Of a DNA stretch of 64,000 nucleotides, positions 50,731 to 60,590 are shown piece after piece. A model generated the notes under the pieces. The model was not told the origin of the DNA and did no database searches. It was given only the letters and a program-made list of their open reading frames with translations. Position numbers and translations under genes: made by a program. Numbering within the stretch: position 1 is the stretch's first letter; every line of letters begins with the position of its first letter. The DNA comes from Nioella ostreopsis. GTDB taxonomy: Bacteria; Pseudomonadota; Alphaproteobacteria; Rhodobacterales; Rhodobacteraceae. The stretch is taken from positions 62,001 to 126,000 of the forward strand of contig NZ_RCIQ01000007.1 in the NCBI RefSeq assembly GCF_004000255.1, read 5' to 3'.

Positions 50731-51465
50731 ATGCCCATCTCAAGACGCAGCATAGAGGCTGGACACGCCGCATTCGAGACAAGGGGTCTCACCAAGACCT
50801 ATGGCGAGGGCGAGGCCGCCGTTCATGCGCTGCGCGGCGTGGATCTGACCATTCCGGCGGGGGAATTCGTGGTTCTGCTGGGGCCGTCAGGGTCGGGCAA
50901 GTCCACGCTGCTCAACATCCTCGGTGGGCTGGACAGCGCCAGCGAGGGACAGGCGTTTTTCGGTCAGGAGGAGCTGACCGCGATGAGCGACAAGGAGCTC
51001 ACGCAATACCGGCGCAATCATGTGGGCTTCGTCTTTCAGTTCTACAACCTGATGCCGTCGCTGACCGCCGAGGAAAACGTCGAACTGGTGACGGAAATCG
51101 CCCGCGATCCGATGACCCCGGCGGAGGCGCTTTCTCTGGTCGGGCTGACAGACCGCATCACCCATTTTCCCGCGCAGCTTTCGGGCGGCGAACAGCAGCG
51201 GGTGGCGATTGCCCGCGCGATTTCCAAACGGCCCACGGTGCTGCTCTGCGATGAACCCACGGGCGCGCTCGATTCCACCACCGGGCGAGAGGTGCTACGG
51301 GTCTTGCGCGATGTGAACCAGGAACTGGGCACCACGGTGCTGATCGTCACCCATGCGGCGGCAACCGGGGCGATGGCTGACCGGGTCATCAGTTTTGCCG
51401 ATGGCGCAATCCGTGACGTAACGCTCAATGACACCAAGCTCGACCCGAAGGACATCCATTGGTAG
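50731..51465 (+). CDS. ABC transporter ATP-binding protein (MacB/DevA type)
   Basis: This 244-residue ATPase has Walker [11 protein letters not shown]-loop [15 protein letters not shown], signature LSGGEQQR, Walker [13 protein letters not shown] and the switch His in VLIVTHAA. It belongs to the LolD/MacB/DevA export group. The stop overlaps the TTG start of the permease gene. It is the first gene of a three-gene exporter operon facing a Crp/Fnr regulator. Confidence 0.95.
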   Translation: MPISRRSIEAGHAAFETRGLTKTYGEGEAAVHALRGVDLTIPAGEFVVLLGPSGSGKSTLLNILGGLDSASEGQAFFGQEELTAMSDKELTQYRRNHVGFVFQFYNLMPSLTAEENVELVTEIARDPMTPAEALSLVGLTDRITHFPAQLSGGEQQRVAIARAISKRPTVLLCDEPTGALDSTTGREVLRVLRDVNQELGTTVLIVTHAAATGAMADRVISFADGAIRDVTLNDTKLDPKDIHW

Positions 51466-53825
51466 GCCCGCTGACCCATAAGCTCTGGCGCGACCTGTGG
51501 CGCATGAAGGGACAGGCCGCCGCGATTGCCGCCGTGATTGCCGTGGGGGTGCTGCTGCTCGTCATGCAGACCGGGCTGGTGACCTCGCTTCAGGAAACCC
51601 GCGACGCCTATTACGACCGCTACCGCATGGCGCAGGTCTTCGCCCCTGCCGCCCGCGCGCCCAACCATCTGGTCGAGCGCCTGGCAGAAATCCCCGGCGT
51701 CACCGCCGCCTATGGCCGGGTCACCGGCAGTGCGCTGATCGACGTGGACACCCGCGCCCTGCCCGTTCAGGCGCAGGCGATTTCGCTGCCCGACCGCGGG
51801 GAACCGCCCGTGAATGGCTACCTGCTGGTTGATGGCCGCCATCTGGACACGCGGCAGGAGGATGAGATCCTGCTGCTGGAAAGCTTCGCAGCCGCCCATG
51901 ATCTGCATCCGGGCGACCGGCTGTCGGCCACGATGAACGGCGCGCGGCGGCATTTCCGTATCGTGGGCCTCGCGCAGGCGCCCGAATTTCTCTACGTCGC
52001 CGCGCCGGGCGAGATCATTCCAGACGATGCCCGTTTCGGGGTGATCTGGATGAGCCGCTCTGCCCTCGCCGCCGCCTATGACATGGAAGGCGCGTTCAAC
52101 GAGGCACTTCTGACCCTTGGCCGCAGCGCGCGGGAGGCCGAGGTTCTGGCCGCCGTGGATCGCATCCTCGACCCCTATGGCGGTCTTGGCGCCTACGGGC
52201 TGGCCGATCACGGCTCCGACCGCTTCGTGACCGAGGAAATCGCGGGCCTGCGCGCCACGTCGAAATCCGTGCCGCCCATCTTCCTCGGGGTTGCGGCCTT
52301 CCTGCTTTATATCGTCATGACCCGCATCATCCAGTCCGAACGCGAGGAAATCGGGCTGATGAAGGCTTTCGGCTATAGCGACCGCGAAGTGGCCCTGCAT
52401 TACCTGCGCATGGTGCTGGTGATCGCAGGGGGTGGCGCGGTCATCGGCGCTTTGCTCGGCATCCTCGCAGGCCGCTTGCAGGTGCAGGTCTATCTGGAAT
52501 TCTACAAGTTCCCCTTTCTGGTCTTCCGCATCGACCCCGCCGCGTTGATCTGGGGCGTGGGTCTGTCGATGCTGGTGGCTTCTCTTGGCGGGCTGATGGT
52601 GCTGGCCCGCGTCTTCCGCCTGACGCCCGCCGCAGCCATGCGCCCCCCCGCCCCGGCCGACTATTCGCGCACCGGCCGCATCGGCGCGGCTTTCAACCGG
52701 TTTCTCGACCAGCCCTCGCGCATGGTGTTGCGGCGGATCACCCGGCAGCCTGTCCGCATGGCGGGCAGCACCGTGGGCATTGCCTGCGGCATGGGCCTGT
52801 CGGTGGCGATGATTTCCCTGATGGCCAGTTTCGACGGCACCATCGAACACACGTTTTCCGTGGCCGACCGCTCCGATCTCAATGTCAGCTTCACCCATGC
52901 GGTCAGCGAGAGCGCGATTTTTGCTCTGCAACGAATGGAGGGCGTGATCGAGGTGGAACCGATCCGCCATGTCCCCGTGGTCTTCCGCAACGGGCTGCAC
53001 AGCTATCAGGGCGCGCTTTCGGGACTGGTGCCGGACGCGCGCCTGTTCCGGGCGCTCGACAGCGATGACCGCGAAATCGCCATGCGTCAGGACGGCGTGA
53101 TCCTTGGCGCGGCCCTGGCGCGCATTCTTCAGATCGAGCCGGGCGACCGGCTGAGCGTCGAGATGCGGCAGGGCCGTCAAGAGGTGCTGGACCTGCCCGT
53201 TGTCGGCATCGCCGAAACCCGTATGGGCGCGCCTGCCTATATGGAACTGACCGCCATGAACCGCGCCATCGGCGAACCGGGGCGGGTGTCGGGCGCATAT
53301 CTGCGGATCGACACCTCCCTTTCCGATGACATTTTCGAGCGATTGAACGACATCCCCACCATCGCCGGGGTCAGTCTGAAATCCGACAGCCGCGAAGCGT
53401 TTCAGCGGATCATGGATACCGGCGCAGGCGCGGTGCGCTATGTCATGGCCTTCATTGCAGGCGTGATCACCTTTGGCGTGGTCTACAACGCCGCCCGCAT
53501 CGCCTATGCCGAACGCGCCCGCGATCTTGCCAGCCTGCGGGTCGTAGGCTTCACCCGCGCCGAGGTCAGCTTCGTCCTGCTTGGCGAACTGGTCGTCGTC
53601 ACCCTGCTCGCGATCCCCATCGGATCCGGTTTCGGCTTCGGTCTGGCCTGGGCGGTCAGCGAGGCCTTTTCCAACGACATCTACCAGGTCTCCGCCTATC
53701 CCGACCCCAGTTCCATTGGTACGGCAGCCGTTGCCGTGCTGGCCTCGGCGGTGTTTTCCGGCTGGATGGTCAAACGCCAGATCGACAAGGCCGACCTTGT
53801 CCTGGCCCTGAAAACGAGGGAATAA
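51459..53825 (+). CDS. ABC transporter permease, FtsX-like
   Basis: This 788-residue protein has an N-terminal membrane helix, a large periplasmic part, then FtsX-type segments ([20 protein letters not shown] and [20 protein letters not shown]), a second periplasmic part and a final FtsX module ([20 protein letters not shown]). This duplicated layout is typical of large mechanotransmission-type exporters. The start is TTG at 51459 inside the ATPase gene end; there is no closer ATG that keeps the first helix. The substrate is unknown. Confidence 0.9.
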   Translation: MVGPLTHKLWRDLWRMKGQAAAIAAVIAVGVLLLVMQTGLVTSLQETRDAYYDRYRMAQVFAPAARAPNHLVERLAEIPGVTAAYGRVTGSALIDVDTRALPVQAQAISLPDRGEPPVNGYLLVDGRHLDTRQEDEILLLESFAAAHDLHPGDRLSATMNGARRHFRIVGLAQAPEFLYVAAPGEIIPDDARFGVIWMSRSALAAAYDMEGAFNEALLTLGRSAREAEVLAAVDRILDPYGGLGAYGLADHGSDRFVTEEIAGLRATSKSVPPIFLGVAAFLLYIVMTRIIQSEREEIGLMKAFGYSDREVALHYLRMVLVIAGGGAVIGALLGILAGRLQVQVYLEFYKFPFLVFRIDPAALIWGVGLSMLVASLGGLMVLARVFRLTPAAAMRPPAPADYSRTGRIGAAFNRFLDQPSRMVLRRITRQPVRMAGSTVGIACGMGLSVAMISLMASFDGTIEHTFSVADRSDLNVSFTHAVSESAIFALQRMEGVIEVEPIRHVPVVFRNGLHSYQGALSGLVPDARLFRALDSDDREIAMRQDGVILGAALARILQIEPGDRLSVEMRQGRQEVLDLPVVGIAETRMGAPAYMELTAMNRAIGEPGRVSGAYLRIDTSLSDDIFERLNDIPTIAGVSLKSDSREAFQRIMDTGAGAVRYVMAFIAGVITFGVVYNAARIAYAERARDLASLRVVGFTRAEVSFVLLGELVVVTLLAIPIGSGFGFGLAWAVSEAFSNDIYQVSAYPDPSSIGTAAVAVLASAVFSGWMVKRQIDKADLVLALKTRE

Positions 53826-53831
53826 TTCCGC

Positions 53832-55058
53832 ATGGCCCGCAGACGTTCCAGACTGCCCCTCACCCTTGGCGCGATTGTCATCGTGGCAGGCGCCCTGACC
53901 GCCGCCTTCTGGCCGCAACCGACGCTGGTGGATCTTGGCACCGTGACGCGTGGGCCCATGATGCAAACCATCGACGAGGAAGGCCGCACACAGGTCCGCG
54001 ATGCCTATGTCGTCTCCACCCCCGTGGCCGGGCGGCTGCTGCGGGTCGAGGTGGAGCCGGGCGATCCCGTGACGCGCGGCGAAACCCAGGTCGCGGTGAT
54101 GGAGCCGCTGAACCCCGCCGCACTCGACATCTCGTCGCGCGAACAGGCCCGCGCCGCCGTTGCGGCCGCCGAGGCGGCGTTGCGCGTGGCGCAGGCCGAC
54201 CGCAACGCGGCACTGGCCAATCAGGAACTTGCTCAGGCCGATCTGGAGCGGACCCGCACACTCGCCGCAAGCGGAACCGTTTCTCAGGCCGCGCTGGACC
54301 GGGCCGAACGCGCCGCCCGCGCCGATGACGCCACCGTCGACACCGCCGAGGCCGCGATTGCGATGCGAGAGGCCGATCTCGACATCGCGCAGGCCCGCCT
54401 GATCAGCTTTGACGATCAGGGGCTGTGGGGCGCGATTGCCAATGACGACCACGCCATTCCACTGATGGCGCCTGCCGATGGCACCATCCTGCAAGTCATC
54501 CAGCAAAGCGAAACCACCCTTGGCGCGGGCACGCCGATCATGGAGATCGGAAATATCGAGGGCGATCTGGCGGTTTCCGTCGCGCTGCTCTCCACCGATG
54601 CGGTTCAGGTCAGCCCCGGCGACCGGGTGATCATCGAAAACTGGGGCCAGCCGGTCCCCCTGCCCGGTGTCGTGACCCGAATCGACCCGTTCGGCACCAC
54701 GCAATATTCGGCGCTCGGGGTGCAGGAACAGCGCGTGAATGTGCAGGTCGATTTCACCGGTCCCGGTGAGGACCGGGAGGGTCTGGGCCATGGCTTCCGC
54801 GTTGAACTGCGTATTGTGGTCTGGGAGGATGAAAACGCGTTGATCGTGCCCTCAGCCGCGCTGTTTCGGGCGTCCGGCGGGTGGGCCGTCTTCGTGGTGG
54901 AAAACGGCACCGCGATCACGCGGGCAGTCGAGATCGGCCACAACAATGGCATCGAGGCAGAGGTTCTGTCCGGCCTGTCGGAGAATGAGACCGTCATCCT
55001 CTACCCCTCGGCGGCCCTGTCCGAGGGACATTCCGTCGCGCAACGGGTGGTGAACTGA
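53832..55058 (+). CDS. HlyD-family periplasmic adaptor subunit
   Basis: This 408-residue protein has one N-terminal membrane anchor (LPLTLGAIVIVAGALTAAFW), a lipoyl/barrel-sandwich segment (VVSTPVAGRLLRVEVEPGD), a long coiled coil rich in Ala, Glu and Arg (about 95-185), and a second lipoyl half (MAPADGTILQVIQ) with beta-barrel domains. Such adaptors link inner-membrane ABC exporters to the outer membrane. No TolC gene is adjacent. Confidence 0.9.
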   Translation: MARRRSRLPLTLGAIVIVAGALTAAFWPQPTLVDLGTVTRGPMMQTIDEEGRTQVRDAYVVSTPVAGRLLRVEVEPGDPVTRGETQVAVMEPLNPAALDISSREQARAAVAAAEAALRVAQADRNAALANQELAQADLERTRTLAASGTVSQAALDRAERAARADDATVDTAEAAIAMREADLDIAQARLISFDDQGLWGAIANDDHAIPLMAPADGTILQVIQQSETTLGAGTPIMEIGNIEGDLAVSVALLSTDAVQVSPGDRVIIENWGQPVPLPGVVTRIDPFGTTQYSALGVQEQRVNVQVDFTGPGEDREGLGHGFRVELRIVVWEDENALIVPSAALFRASGGWAVFVVENGTAITRAVEIGHNNGIEAEVLSGLSENETVILYPSAALSEGHSVAQRVVN

Positions 55059-55211
55059 GCGAAGCTGCACGGGGACGGCCTGCTCGAACGCGAGCATAGC
55101 CATTGCGATCCAGGCTGGCCGCGATCCGTGACCCGCTTCGCCACAGACCCATGTCTGGCCCAGAGGCATGAGACAGGCCCGCGCGGGACGACAGACCTCC
55201 CCGGTTGCAGG

Positions 55212-55952
55212 TCAGCGGAACCGTCGGAACGTGTCCTGCGCGGCAGGGCCATCGCAATCTTCCGCGAAAAGCGTGCTCGCCTCGGCATCCATCGCCTCGG
55301 CCTGCGCCGCCATATCGGGACCGAAGAAGCGCTTCACCTTGCGCGCGGCGCTTTCGGGCAGCATGGCGATGCGCATGGCTGCTCCCTTGGCGGACTCAAG
55401 CGCCTTTTCATCCCAGGTCAGCCGGTCAGCCACCCCGGCCTTCACCGCATCCTCGCCGTTGAACTCTTCGACGCCCAAAACGATCAGCTTTGCCTGCGCC
55501 GGGCTAACCCGCGCCAGCAGGGGGGCCATGCCCCAGGGCGGAAAGAACCCCTTGGGCACTTCCGGCATCGCCCATCTGGCCGAGCGCGCCGTCACCACCA
55601 GATCGCAGGCCGTGGCCAGCACGAAGCCACCGCCCAGGGCATGCCCCTCCACCGCCGCAATGACCGGAACGGGATGGGCCGAAATCGCCCGCACCGCAGC
55701 GGCCGTCGCCGCCTCATGCGCCACCCGCCCGTCCCGGTCGAGCGCCGCCAGTTCCCGCAGGTCGCTGCCCGCGCAAAAGCCTCTCCCGGCCCCGGTCAGA
55801 ATGACCGAACGGATGGCGTTATCCTCGGCCAAAGCGGCCAGATGAGTCTGAAGGTCCAAGGCGGTCTGCGTGCCCAGAACATTGCGGCGCGCAGGTTTGT
55901 TGAGTGTCAAAATGGCATAAGTATCAAATGTTTCGCAAAGAATTCTGGTCAT
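55212..55952 (-). CDS. enoyl-CoA hydratase/isomerase family protein
   Basis: This 246-residue crotonase-fold protein has the oxyanion-hole segments GFCAGSDLREL and EGHALGGGFVLATACDLVV, and the active-site region EVPKGFFPPWG. Whether it is a hydratase, isomerase or other crotonase member cannot be settled: the usual catalytic Glu pair is not complete (the region after GGGFVLA lacks one). The ATG at 55952 has an ideal AAGGAG. It follows the CaiB-type gene by 16 bases, so the two probably act on the same acyl-CoA. Confidence 0.87.
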   Translation of the reverse strand: MTRILCETFDTYAILTLNKPARRNVLGTQTALDLQTHLAALAEDNAIRSVILTGAGRGFCAGSDLRELAALDRDGRVAHEAATAAAVRAISAHPVPVIAAVEGHALGGGFVLATACDLVVTARSARWAMPEVPKGFFPPWGMAPLLARVSPAQAKLIVLGVEEFNGEDAVKAGVADRLTWDEKALESAKGAAMRIAMLPESAARKVKRFFGPDMAAQAEAMDAEASTLFAEDCDGPAAQDTFRRFR

Positions 55953-55968
55953 CAAATCTCCTTCATAT

Positions 55969-57018
55969 CTATTTCGCCAAATCGGGTTTCGTCCGCGAAA
56001 AACGCGGCGCAGGGGCCGGTTCTATCACATTTTCGCGCCGAATGAACGCCTTTCGTGCCAGCGCATGGGGATGATCCGGCGCTTCCCAGAACGGCAGGAC
56101 CGGGGCGAAACAGGCGTCCGTCCCTTCCAGCAACTCGCACCAATCGGCCTGCGTGCGGGTAGCGAAGAGCGCGGCCAGTTCCGCCTTCAGCGCGGGCCAG
56201 CTTGCCCGGTCCATATGCTTGTCGAGCCAATCCGCAGGCAGCCCCGCCTTGTCGATCAGCACTTGCATGAAGGGTTTCTCGATCGCCCCAACCGAGACGA
56301 ACAACCCGTCCGAGCAGGCATAACAGCCATAGAAATGCGCCCCGCCGTCGAGGAAATTCGCCCCCCGCTCCTCGGCCCACCAGCCCGAGGCGCGCAGGGA
56401 ATGGAACATGCTCATCATCAGCGACGCCCCATCGACCATCGCCGCATCGACGACCTGCCCCCGGCCCGACCGCTGCGCCTCATAGACTGCGGCCATGACG
56501 CCAAAGGCCAGGAACATCGCGCCGCCGCCATAGTCGCCCACCAGATTCATCGGAACGGGCGGTGGCGCGTCCGGCTCCCCCATCGGGTGCAGCGCGCCCG
56601 CCAAGGCAATGTAATTCAGATCATGCCCCGCCGCCTGCGCCAACGGCCCCTCCTGCCCCCATCCGGTCATGCGGCCATAGACAAGGCGCGGATTGGCCTG
56701 CCAGCAATCATCAGGCCCGAGCCCGAGCCGTTCCATCACGCCGGGGCGGTTGCCTTCGATCAGCACATCGGCGGTCAGGATCTCGTCCAGCACGGCGGCG
56801 CGGCCCGCGCGGGTCTTCACATCAACTTCAAGAAACCGCTTGCCCCGTCGGCATATATCATGCGGCAGGTTGATCGAGACACCGCCGGGCCGGTCGATGC
56901 CCACCACCTCGGCCCCCATATCGGCCAGCAGCATGCCCGCGAAGGGTCCGGGGCCAAGCCCCACCATTTCCACCACTTTCAGGCCCGCGAGTGGCCCGCC
57001 GCGCTGTGTTTCGCTCAT
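55969..57018 (-). CDS. CaiB/BaiF family CoA-transferase (class III) or racemase
   Basis: This 349-residue protein opens with PLAGLKVVEMVGLGPGPFAG and continues with DMGAEVVGIDRPGG, RGKRFLEVDVKTRAGRAAVL and GHDLNYIALAGALH, where the catalytic Asp of class III CoA-transferases and alpha-methylacyl-CoA racemases lies. GHDLNY is the form seen in racemase-like members. It forms an operon with the enoyl-CoA hydratase-like gene. Confidence 0.9.
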   Translation of the reverse strand: MSETQRGGPLAGLKVVEMVGLGPGPFAGMLLADMGAEVVGIDRPGGVSINLPHDICRRGKRFLEVDVKTRAGRAAVLDEILTADVLIEGNRPGVMERLGLGPDDCWQANPRLVYGRMTGWGQEGPLAQAAGHDLNYIALAGALHPMGEPDAPPPVPMNLVGDYGGGAMFLAFGVMAAVYEAQRSGRGQVVDAAMVDGASLMMSMFHSLRASGWWAEERGANFLDGGAHFYGCYACSDGLFVSVGAIEKPFMQVLIDKAGLPADWLDKHMDRASWPALKAELAALFATRTQADWCELLEGTDACFAPVLPFWEAPDHPHALARKAFIRRENVIEPAPAPRFSRTKPDLAK

Positions 57019-57072
57019 CCCGTCCTCCGTTGTCGCCGCCAGAATGGCGGGCGCATCCGTGGGGTCAAGCGG

Positions 57073-58002
57073 TCAAACCGCCCCGCCGATGGCCGCGCGC
57101 CGGTCGGTCGAGGGCGTCACCCCGAATTGCCGCAGGTAGGTCTTTGAAAAACTGCCCGAGGTGAAGCCGAAATCATGGGCGATATCCTGCATCGGACGAC
57201 GCCCTTGCCGCACCTCGATCCGCGCGGCCTCCAGCCGCATTTCCCGGTAAATCGGCGCGGGCGTATCGCCCAGTTCCCTCTCGAAAAGCCGCTCCAGCTG
57301 TCGCTGCGAGAGGCCGAGCGACAAGGCCAGCGCCGCGACGGACACAGGCCGGAAGAGGTTCGCACGCATGATCTGCAACCCCGCAACCACCACCTTGTGC
57401 CGCGTCGCATAGCGTTCCTCCAGCGGCAGCAGCTGTGACCGCGCGGCCTCGGCGCCCCGGTCGGCGGGCGACAAGGGCGTGGCATCGGCATCAGGGCTTC
57501 GGTCGATCGCCAGATCATAGCGCATCAACGCCGCCACATGGGCCGCCCGCGCGGTGGCCACCTCCGGCGTCCAGACGAAGGGCGCATCGGTCAGCGCCGG
57601 TTTGCGCCGCATCCCCTCCATCGCCGCGGCGGTTGCGGGATTGACCGACAGCTCCAGCCCCTGCGGCAGATCGAGCTGCGCCAGCAACCACACCCCGCCG
57701 CCCACGGCCCAGATCCGCCCGCCCTGCCGCCGCGCCCGGCGCAGTGCCGCCAAAGCGCCCTCTCGGTCCATATCCGACAGGGCCAGCCCGCTGAACACCA
57801 CCAGCGCATCGCCCGGCTCCATTGGCGGCACCGGCCCGCCATGGGCCACATGCACGCCGCTATCCCCCGGCACCGACGCGCCCGAAAGTGCCGTGGTCTG
57901 GAAATTCACCCCCGCCTCGGTCAGCACGGTCGAGGCCGCGCCCAAAGCGGCCAGGTCAAAGCCGGGCAGCAGCAGAAACCGATAGGGAAGCGCGTTGGTC
58001 AT
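57073..58002 (-). CDS. GlxA-type AraC-family regulator with DJ-1/PfpI domain
   Basis: This 309-residue protein has an N-terminal DJ-1/PfpI-like domain (RFLLLPGFDLAALGAASTVL, GDALVVFSGL, RIWAVGGGVWLLAQLDL) and a C-terminal AraC double helix-turn-helix (VSVAALALSLGLSQRQLERL, PMQDIAHDFGFTSGSFSKTY). The nucleophile position of active DJ-1 enzymes carries no Cys, so the domain probably senses a ligand only. Members often control carnitine, choline or arginine catabolism. The CaiB/hydratase pair downstream on the same strand is a possible target. Confidence 0.88.
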   Translation of the reverse strand: MTNALPYRFLLLPGFDLAALGAASTVLTEAGVNFQTTALSGASVPGDSGVHVAHGGPVPPMEPGDALVVFSGLALSDMDREGALAALRRARRQGGRIWAVGGGVWLLAQLDLPQGLELSVNPATAAAMEGMRRKPALTDAPFVWTPEVATARAAHVAALMRYDLAIDRSPDADATPLSPADRGAEAARSQLLPLEERYATRHKVVVAGLQIMRANLFRPVSVAALALSLGLSQRQLERLFERELGDTPAPIYREMRLEAARIEVRQGRRPMQDIAHDFGFTSGSFSKTYLRQFGVTPSTDRRAAIGGAV

Positions 58003-58104
58003 GGCGAAACCCTACCCCGTTGCCCCGCCCCGGGATAGTCCGGGTTGATCCCGACGCGAAAGACGGGTCATCTTGGGGCCAGACCCATTCGCAGGATTCC
58101 CCCA

Positions 58105-58341
58105 ATGCAGACCGTTTTCGTCCAGATCCGATGCAAACCCGGCACCACCTATGACGTGGCCTTCAATATCGTTCTGAAGGAAATCCATGCCGAGCTCTAC
58201 TCGACCTCCGGCGAATATGACCTGCTGGTCAAGCTGATCATCCCCGAGGGCGAAGACATAGGCCGCTACATCAACGAACGCCTCTGCGACGTGCCGGGGA
58301 TCGAGCGGACCCTGACAACGCTGACCTTCAAGGCGTTCTGA
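58105..58341 (+). CDS. stand-alone Lrp/AsnC ligand-binding (RAM) domain protein
   Basis: This 78-residue protein is a single RAM domain (FVQIRCKPGTTYDVAFNIV, SGEYDLLVKLIIPEGEDIG, IERTLTTLTFKAF) without a DNA-binding part. Such stand-alone domains form Lrp-like oligomers and may modulate full-length Lrp proteins. GGATT lies before the ATG at 58105. It is divergent from the GlxA-type gene. Confidence 0.86.
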   Translation: MQTVFVQIRCKPGTTYDVAFNIVLKEIHAELYSTSGEYDLLVKLIIPEGEDIGRYINERLCDVPGIERTLTTLTFKAF

Positions 58342-58342
58342 A

Positions 58343-58361
58343 GGGCGGCTGCGGGCCGCCC
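58343..58361 (+). terminator. hairpin after the RAM-domain gene
   Basis: A 7-bp stem GGGCGGC/GCCGCCC begins 1 base after the stop codon. There is no T run. Confidence 0.5.
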
Positions 58362-58587
58362 ATGCGCGGAATGCTCCAGATCACAGGCGGGCGCTATTTG
58401 AGGCGTCGCACGCCAGGCGGATGTCGGCCCCAAGCCCGCAGGGACCACTGTGGCTTCCGCAAAATGAGCTGACTGGTCGGGGGACATACTGCGCCCCGGA
58501 TGGTCCTTAGAGCTTGCCAACGTTAGATTATTCTTGACCCCGGCACTTGTGCGAAGGCAACGTCGGCCCTGAAGGAGATTGGTCCAT

Positions 58588-59088
58588 ATGGTTACCATTA
58601 TTGCAGCCGAAACGCCGAAGCATTTGCAGGATTTTGGCGTTCTGGCGCGTGAGTTTGCGTCATGGGCAATGGCATCCTTTCACAAGGACACGTCCGCTCC
58701 GCCTGCCGTCTTTGCAAAGTTGGAACAGGAGCTTTCCAACCTGCCGGGAAAATATGCCGCGCCGGAAGGTGCTTTGTTCATAGCCTATGAGAACGGTGAA
58801 GCCGTGGGCTGTGTTGCGGGTTTCAAAAGCGAGAGCGGTGCCTTCGAGGTGACCCGCCTTTGGGTGCGATCGGAATGTCGGGGCATGGGCGTGGGTGACA
58901 AGCTCGTGGACGCCCTGCTGAAAAGCGCTTCGCAGTCGGGCTATAAAACCTCTGTGCTTCGCAGCCGAAGCGACATGACATTCGCACATAACGTCTATCG
59001 CCGTGCGGGCTTCGTTGACGTTGACGGGAATATGCTTTTCTCGAACTTCATGGACATTGAGGTCGCGATGCAGCGGGACCTCACGTGA
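58588..59088 (+). CDS. GNAT family N-acetyltransferase
   Basis: This 166-residue protein has the GNAT core: VTRLWVRSECRGMGVGDKLV (motif A, acetyl-CoA pyrophosphate loop R-G-M-G-V-G) and VYRRAGFVDVD (motif B). The substrate is unknown. AAGGAG lies 10 bases before the chosen ATG at 58588; a TTG nine bases earlier is in frame. Codon use is less GC-rich than in neighbours, which hints at later acquisition. Confidence 0.88.
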   Translation: MVTIIAAETPKHLQDFGVLAREFASWAMASFHKDTSAPPAVFAKLEQELSNLPGKYAAPEGALFIAYENGEAVGCVAGFKSESGAFEVTRLWVRSECRGMGVGDKLVDALLKSASQSGYKTSVLRSRSDMTFAHNVYRRAGFVDVDGNMLFSNFMDIEVAMQRDLT

Positions 59089-59213
59089 CAGCCTGGACAC
59101 AACGGTGACCCTCAGGGCTCTGCGAGGAACGCCTCCTTTGTCAGCATAGTCGGCAGTCAAACCCGTCTAGTGCGCCCTCTCCGCCTCAGTCGGCAGCCCT
59201 GCACCGCGATGGC

Positions 59214-59726
59214 TTAGCCTACGGCTTCCGGCGCGGCATCGAACCAGTCCAGCAGCGCCTGCAATTCCGGGGTCAGCGCCTCGGCCATGCCGCCGCAGAA
59301 GGTCTCGAAGGCGTCACGATTCAGCCCGTTCAGCCCCACCACGACCGGAATGTCCTGCGCCAGCGCCGCGCCGATGACCTCTCGGAACCCGCGGCCCTCC
59401 GCCTCCTGCTTGCCGAACTTGTTGACCACCAGCAGCCGTGTATCCCCATTGAGCCGCTGCCCCACCAGTCCTACAGCCAGTTCCAGCGCCTCCGGGTTCA
59501 GGCGGCAGCCGCGCGACCCCGGCCCAAGGTCCTGGCTGATCCGCAAAACGGGTCCAGCGGGCAGCACCTCCACATCCATGTCGCAGGCTTTCGCAGGCCC
59601 GCAATCGGTGTTGGTCTGCACCACGCCCGCCACGTCCACGCCGCGCGCCATCAGCGTTTCGGCCAGTCGGCCAAGCACCCGGTCCACATCGCCGCGCCCC
59701 GGCGACATGACATATCCGATCTTCAT
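59214..59726 (-). CDS. DUF2478 family protein
   Basis: This 170-residue protein has a P-loop-like but degenerate start (IGYVMSPGRGDVDRVLGRLA), RLLVVNKFGKQEAEGRGFRE and VVVGLNGLNRDAFETFCGG, matching DUF2478. Relatives lie near molybdenum or nitrogen genes and have no established function. It starts 12 bases after the carbonic anhydrase stop, so the two form an operon. Confidence 0.83.
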   Translation of the reverse strand: MKIGYVMSPGRGDVDRVLGRLAETLMARGVDVAGVVQTNTDCGPAKACDMDVEVLPAGPVLRISQDLGPGSRGCRLNPEALELAVGLVGQRLNGDTRLLVVNKFGKQEAEGRGFREVIGAALAQDIPVVVGLNGLNRDAFETFCGGMAEALTPELQALLDWFDAAPEAVG

Positions 59727-59738
59727 GGCTCCGCCCTT

Positions 59739-60356
59739 TCACTCCTTTGCGTCACGGCCCAGATGCGCCCCTGTCAGCGTGACGTCAAGGTTGCGCAGTT
59801 CGCCCTCGGACAACCGATAGAGCAGCCCGTGCACCGAAACCCGGTCGCCCCGCGCCCATGCGCGCTGCAGGATCGGCGTTTCAGCGAGCCGCGCGACCGC
59901 CTCGATCACGCTCAGTTCCGCCAGCCGGTCATTGCGGGCCGGACCCTCGGGAAAGGCCGACAGATCCGCCTCGTTGCGCCGGGCCAGCCGCCGCAGAGCT
60001 TCCAGCCAGTGATCAGCCAGCCCGTTGACCAGCCCCCGGCTGGCCGCCGCGATGCCGCCACAACTGGTATGGCCACAAACGATGATCTCGCGAATCCCCA
60101 GAACGTCGATGGCGAACTCCAGTGCACTGAGCAGGCTGAAATCGGTGGAATGCACAAGGTTGGCGACGTTGCGATGCACGAAGATCTCACCGGGGTCGAG
60201 CCCGCCCACCACGTTCTCCGGCACCCGGCTGTCGGAACAGCCGATCCAGAAGTAGCTTGGCTGCTGCCCTTGGGCCATGCGCTCGAAATAGGCAGGGTCC
60301 GCCCGCCGCCGGTCCTCGGCCCAATCCGAATTTCGCGCCAGCAGATGGTGCAGCAT
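59739..60356 (-). CDS. beta-class carbonic anhydrase
   Basis: This 205-residue zinc enzyme interconverts CO2 and bicarbonate. Metal ligands Cys40 (IGCSDSR), His96 and Cys99 (CGHTSCGG) and the Asp42-Arg44 dyad are all present, along with FVHRNVANLV. The length and motifs fit the plant-type beta class. The DUF2478 gene follows on the same strand. Confidence 0.95.
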   Translation of the reverse strand: MLHHLLARNSDWAEDRRRADPAYFERMAQGQQPSYFWIGCSDSRVPENVVGGLDPGEIFVHRNVANLVHSTDFSLLSALEFAIDVLGIREIIVCGHTSCGGIAAASRGLVNGLADHWLEALRRLARRNEADLSAFPEGPARNDRLAELSVIEAVARLAETPILQRAWARGDRVSVHGLLYRLSEGELRNLDVTLTGAHLGRDAKE

Positions 60357-60590
60357 GGGAAGGTCCTCCGCCCTGGCCGGTCTCCATCCAAATCCGGGCG
60401 CGGGCCTGCGTCAAGGCAAAGCACAGCCCGCCCGACCCTGAAGCGTCTGAATAATGGGCTCTGATGCTCAAATTTCAGGCACCCGAACGGGTCATCGAGC
60501 TGCCATGCTCCCCATGCCACAGATCAGCTTGCATCCCCGATAACCGAATTTGCCAATTGATTAGTCTAAAAACTCACACATAGTGGTTAC

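Noticed and set aside
51042-54791. A 1249-codon open frame on the minus strand
   Set aside because: It lies antisense to the ABC ATPase, permease and adaptor genes, is extremely rich in His, Gly and Arg, and has no recognisable domain. It is a by-product of GC-rich codon use on the other strand.
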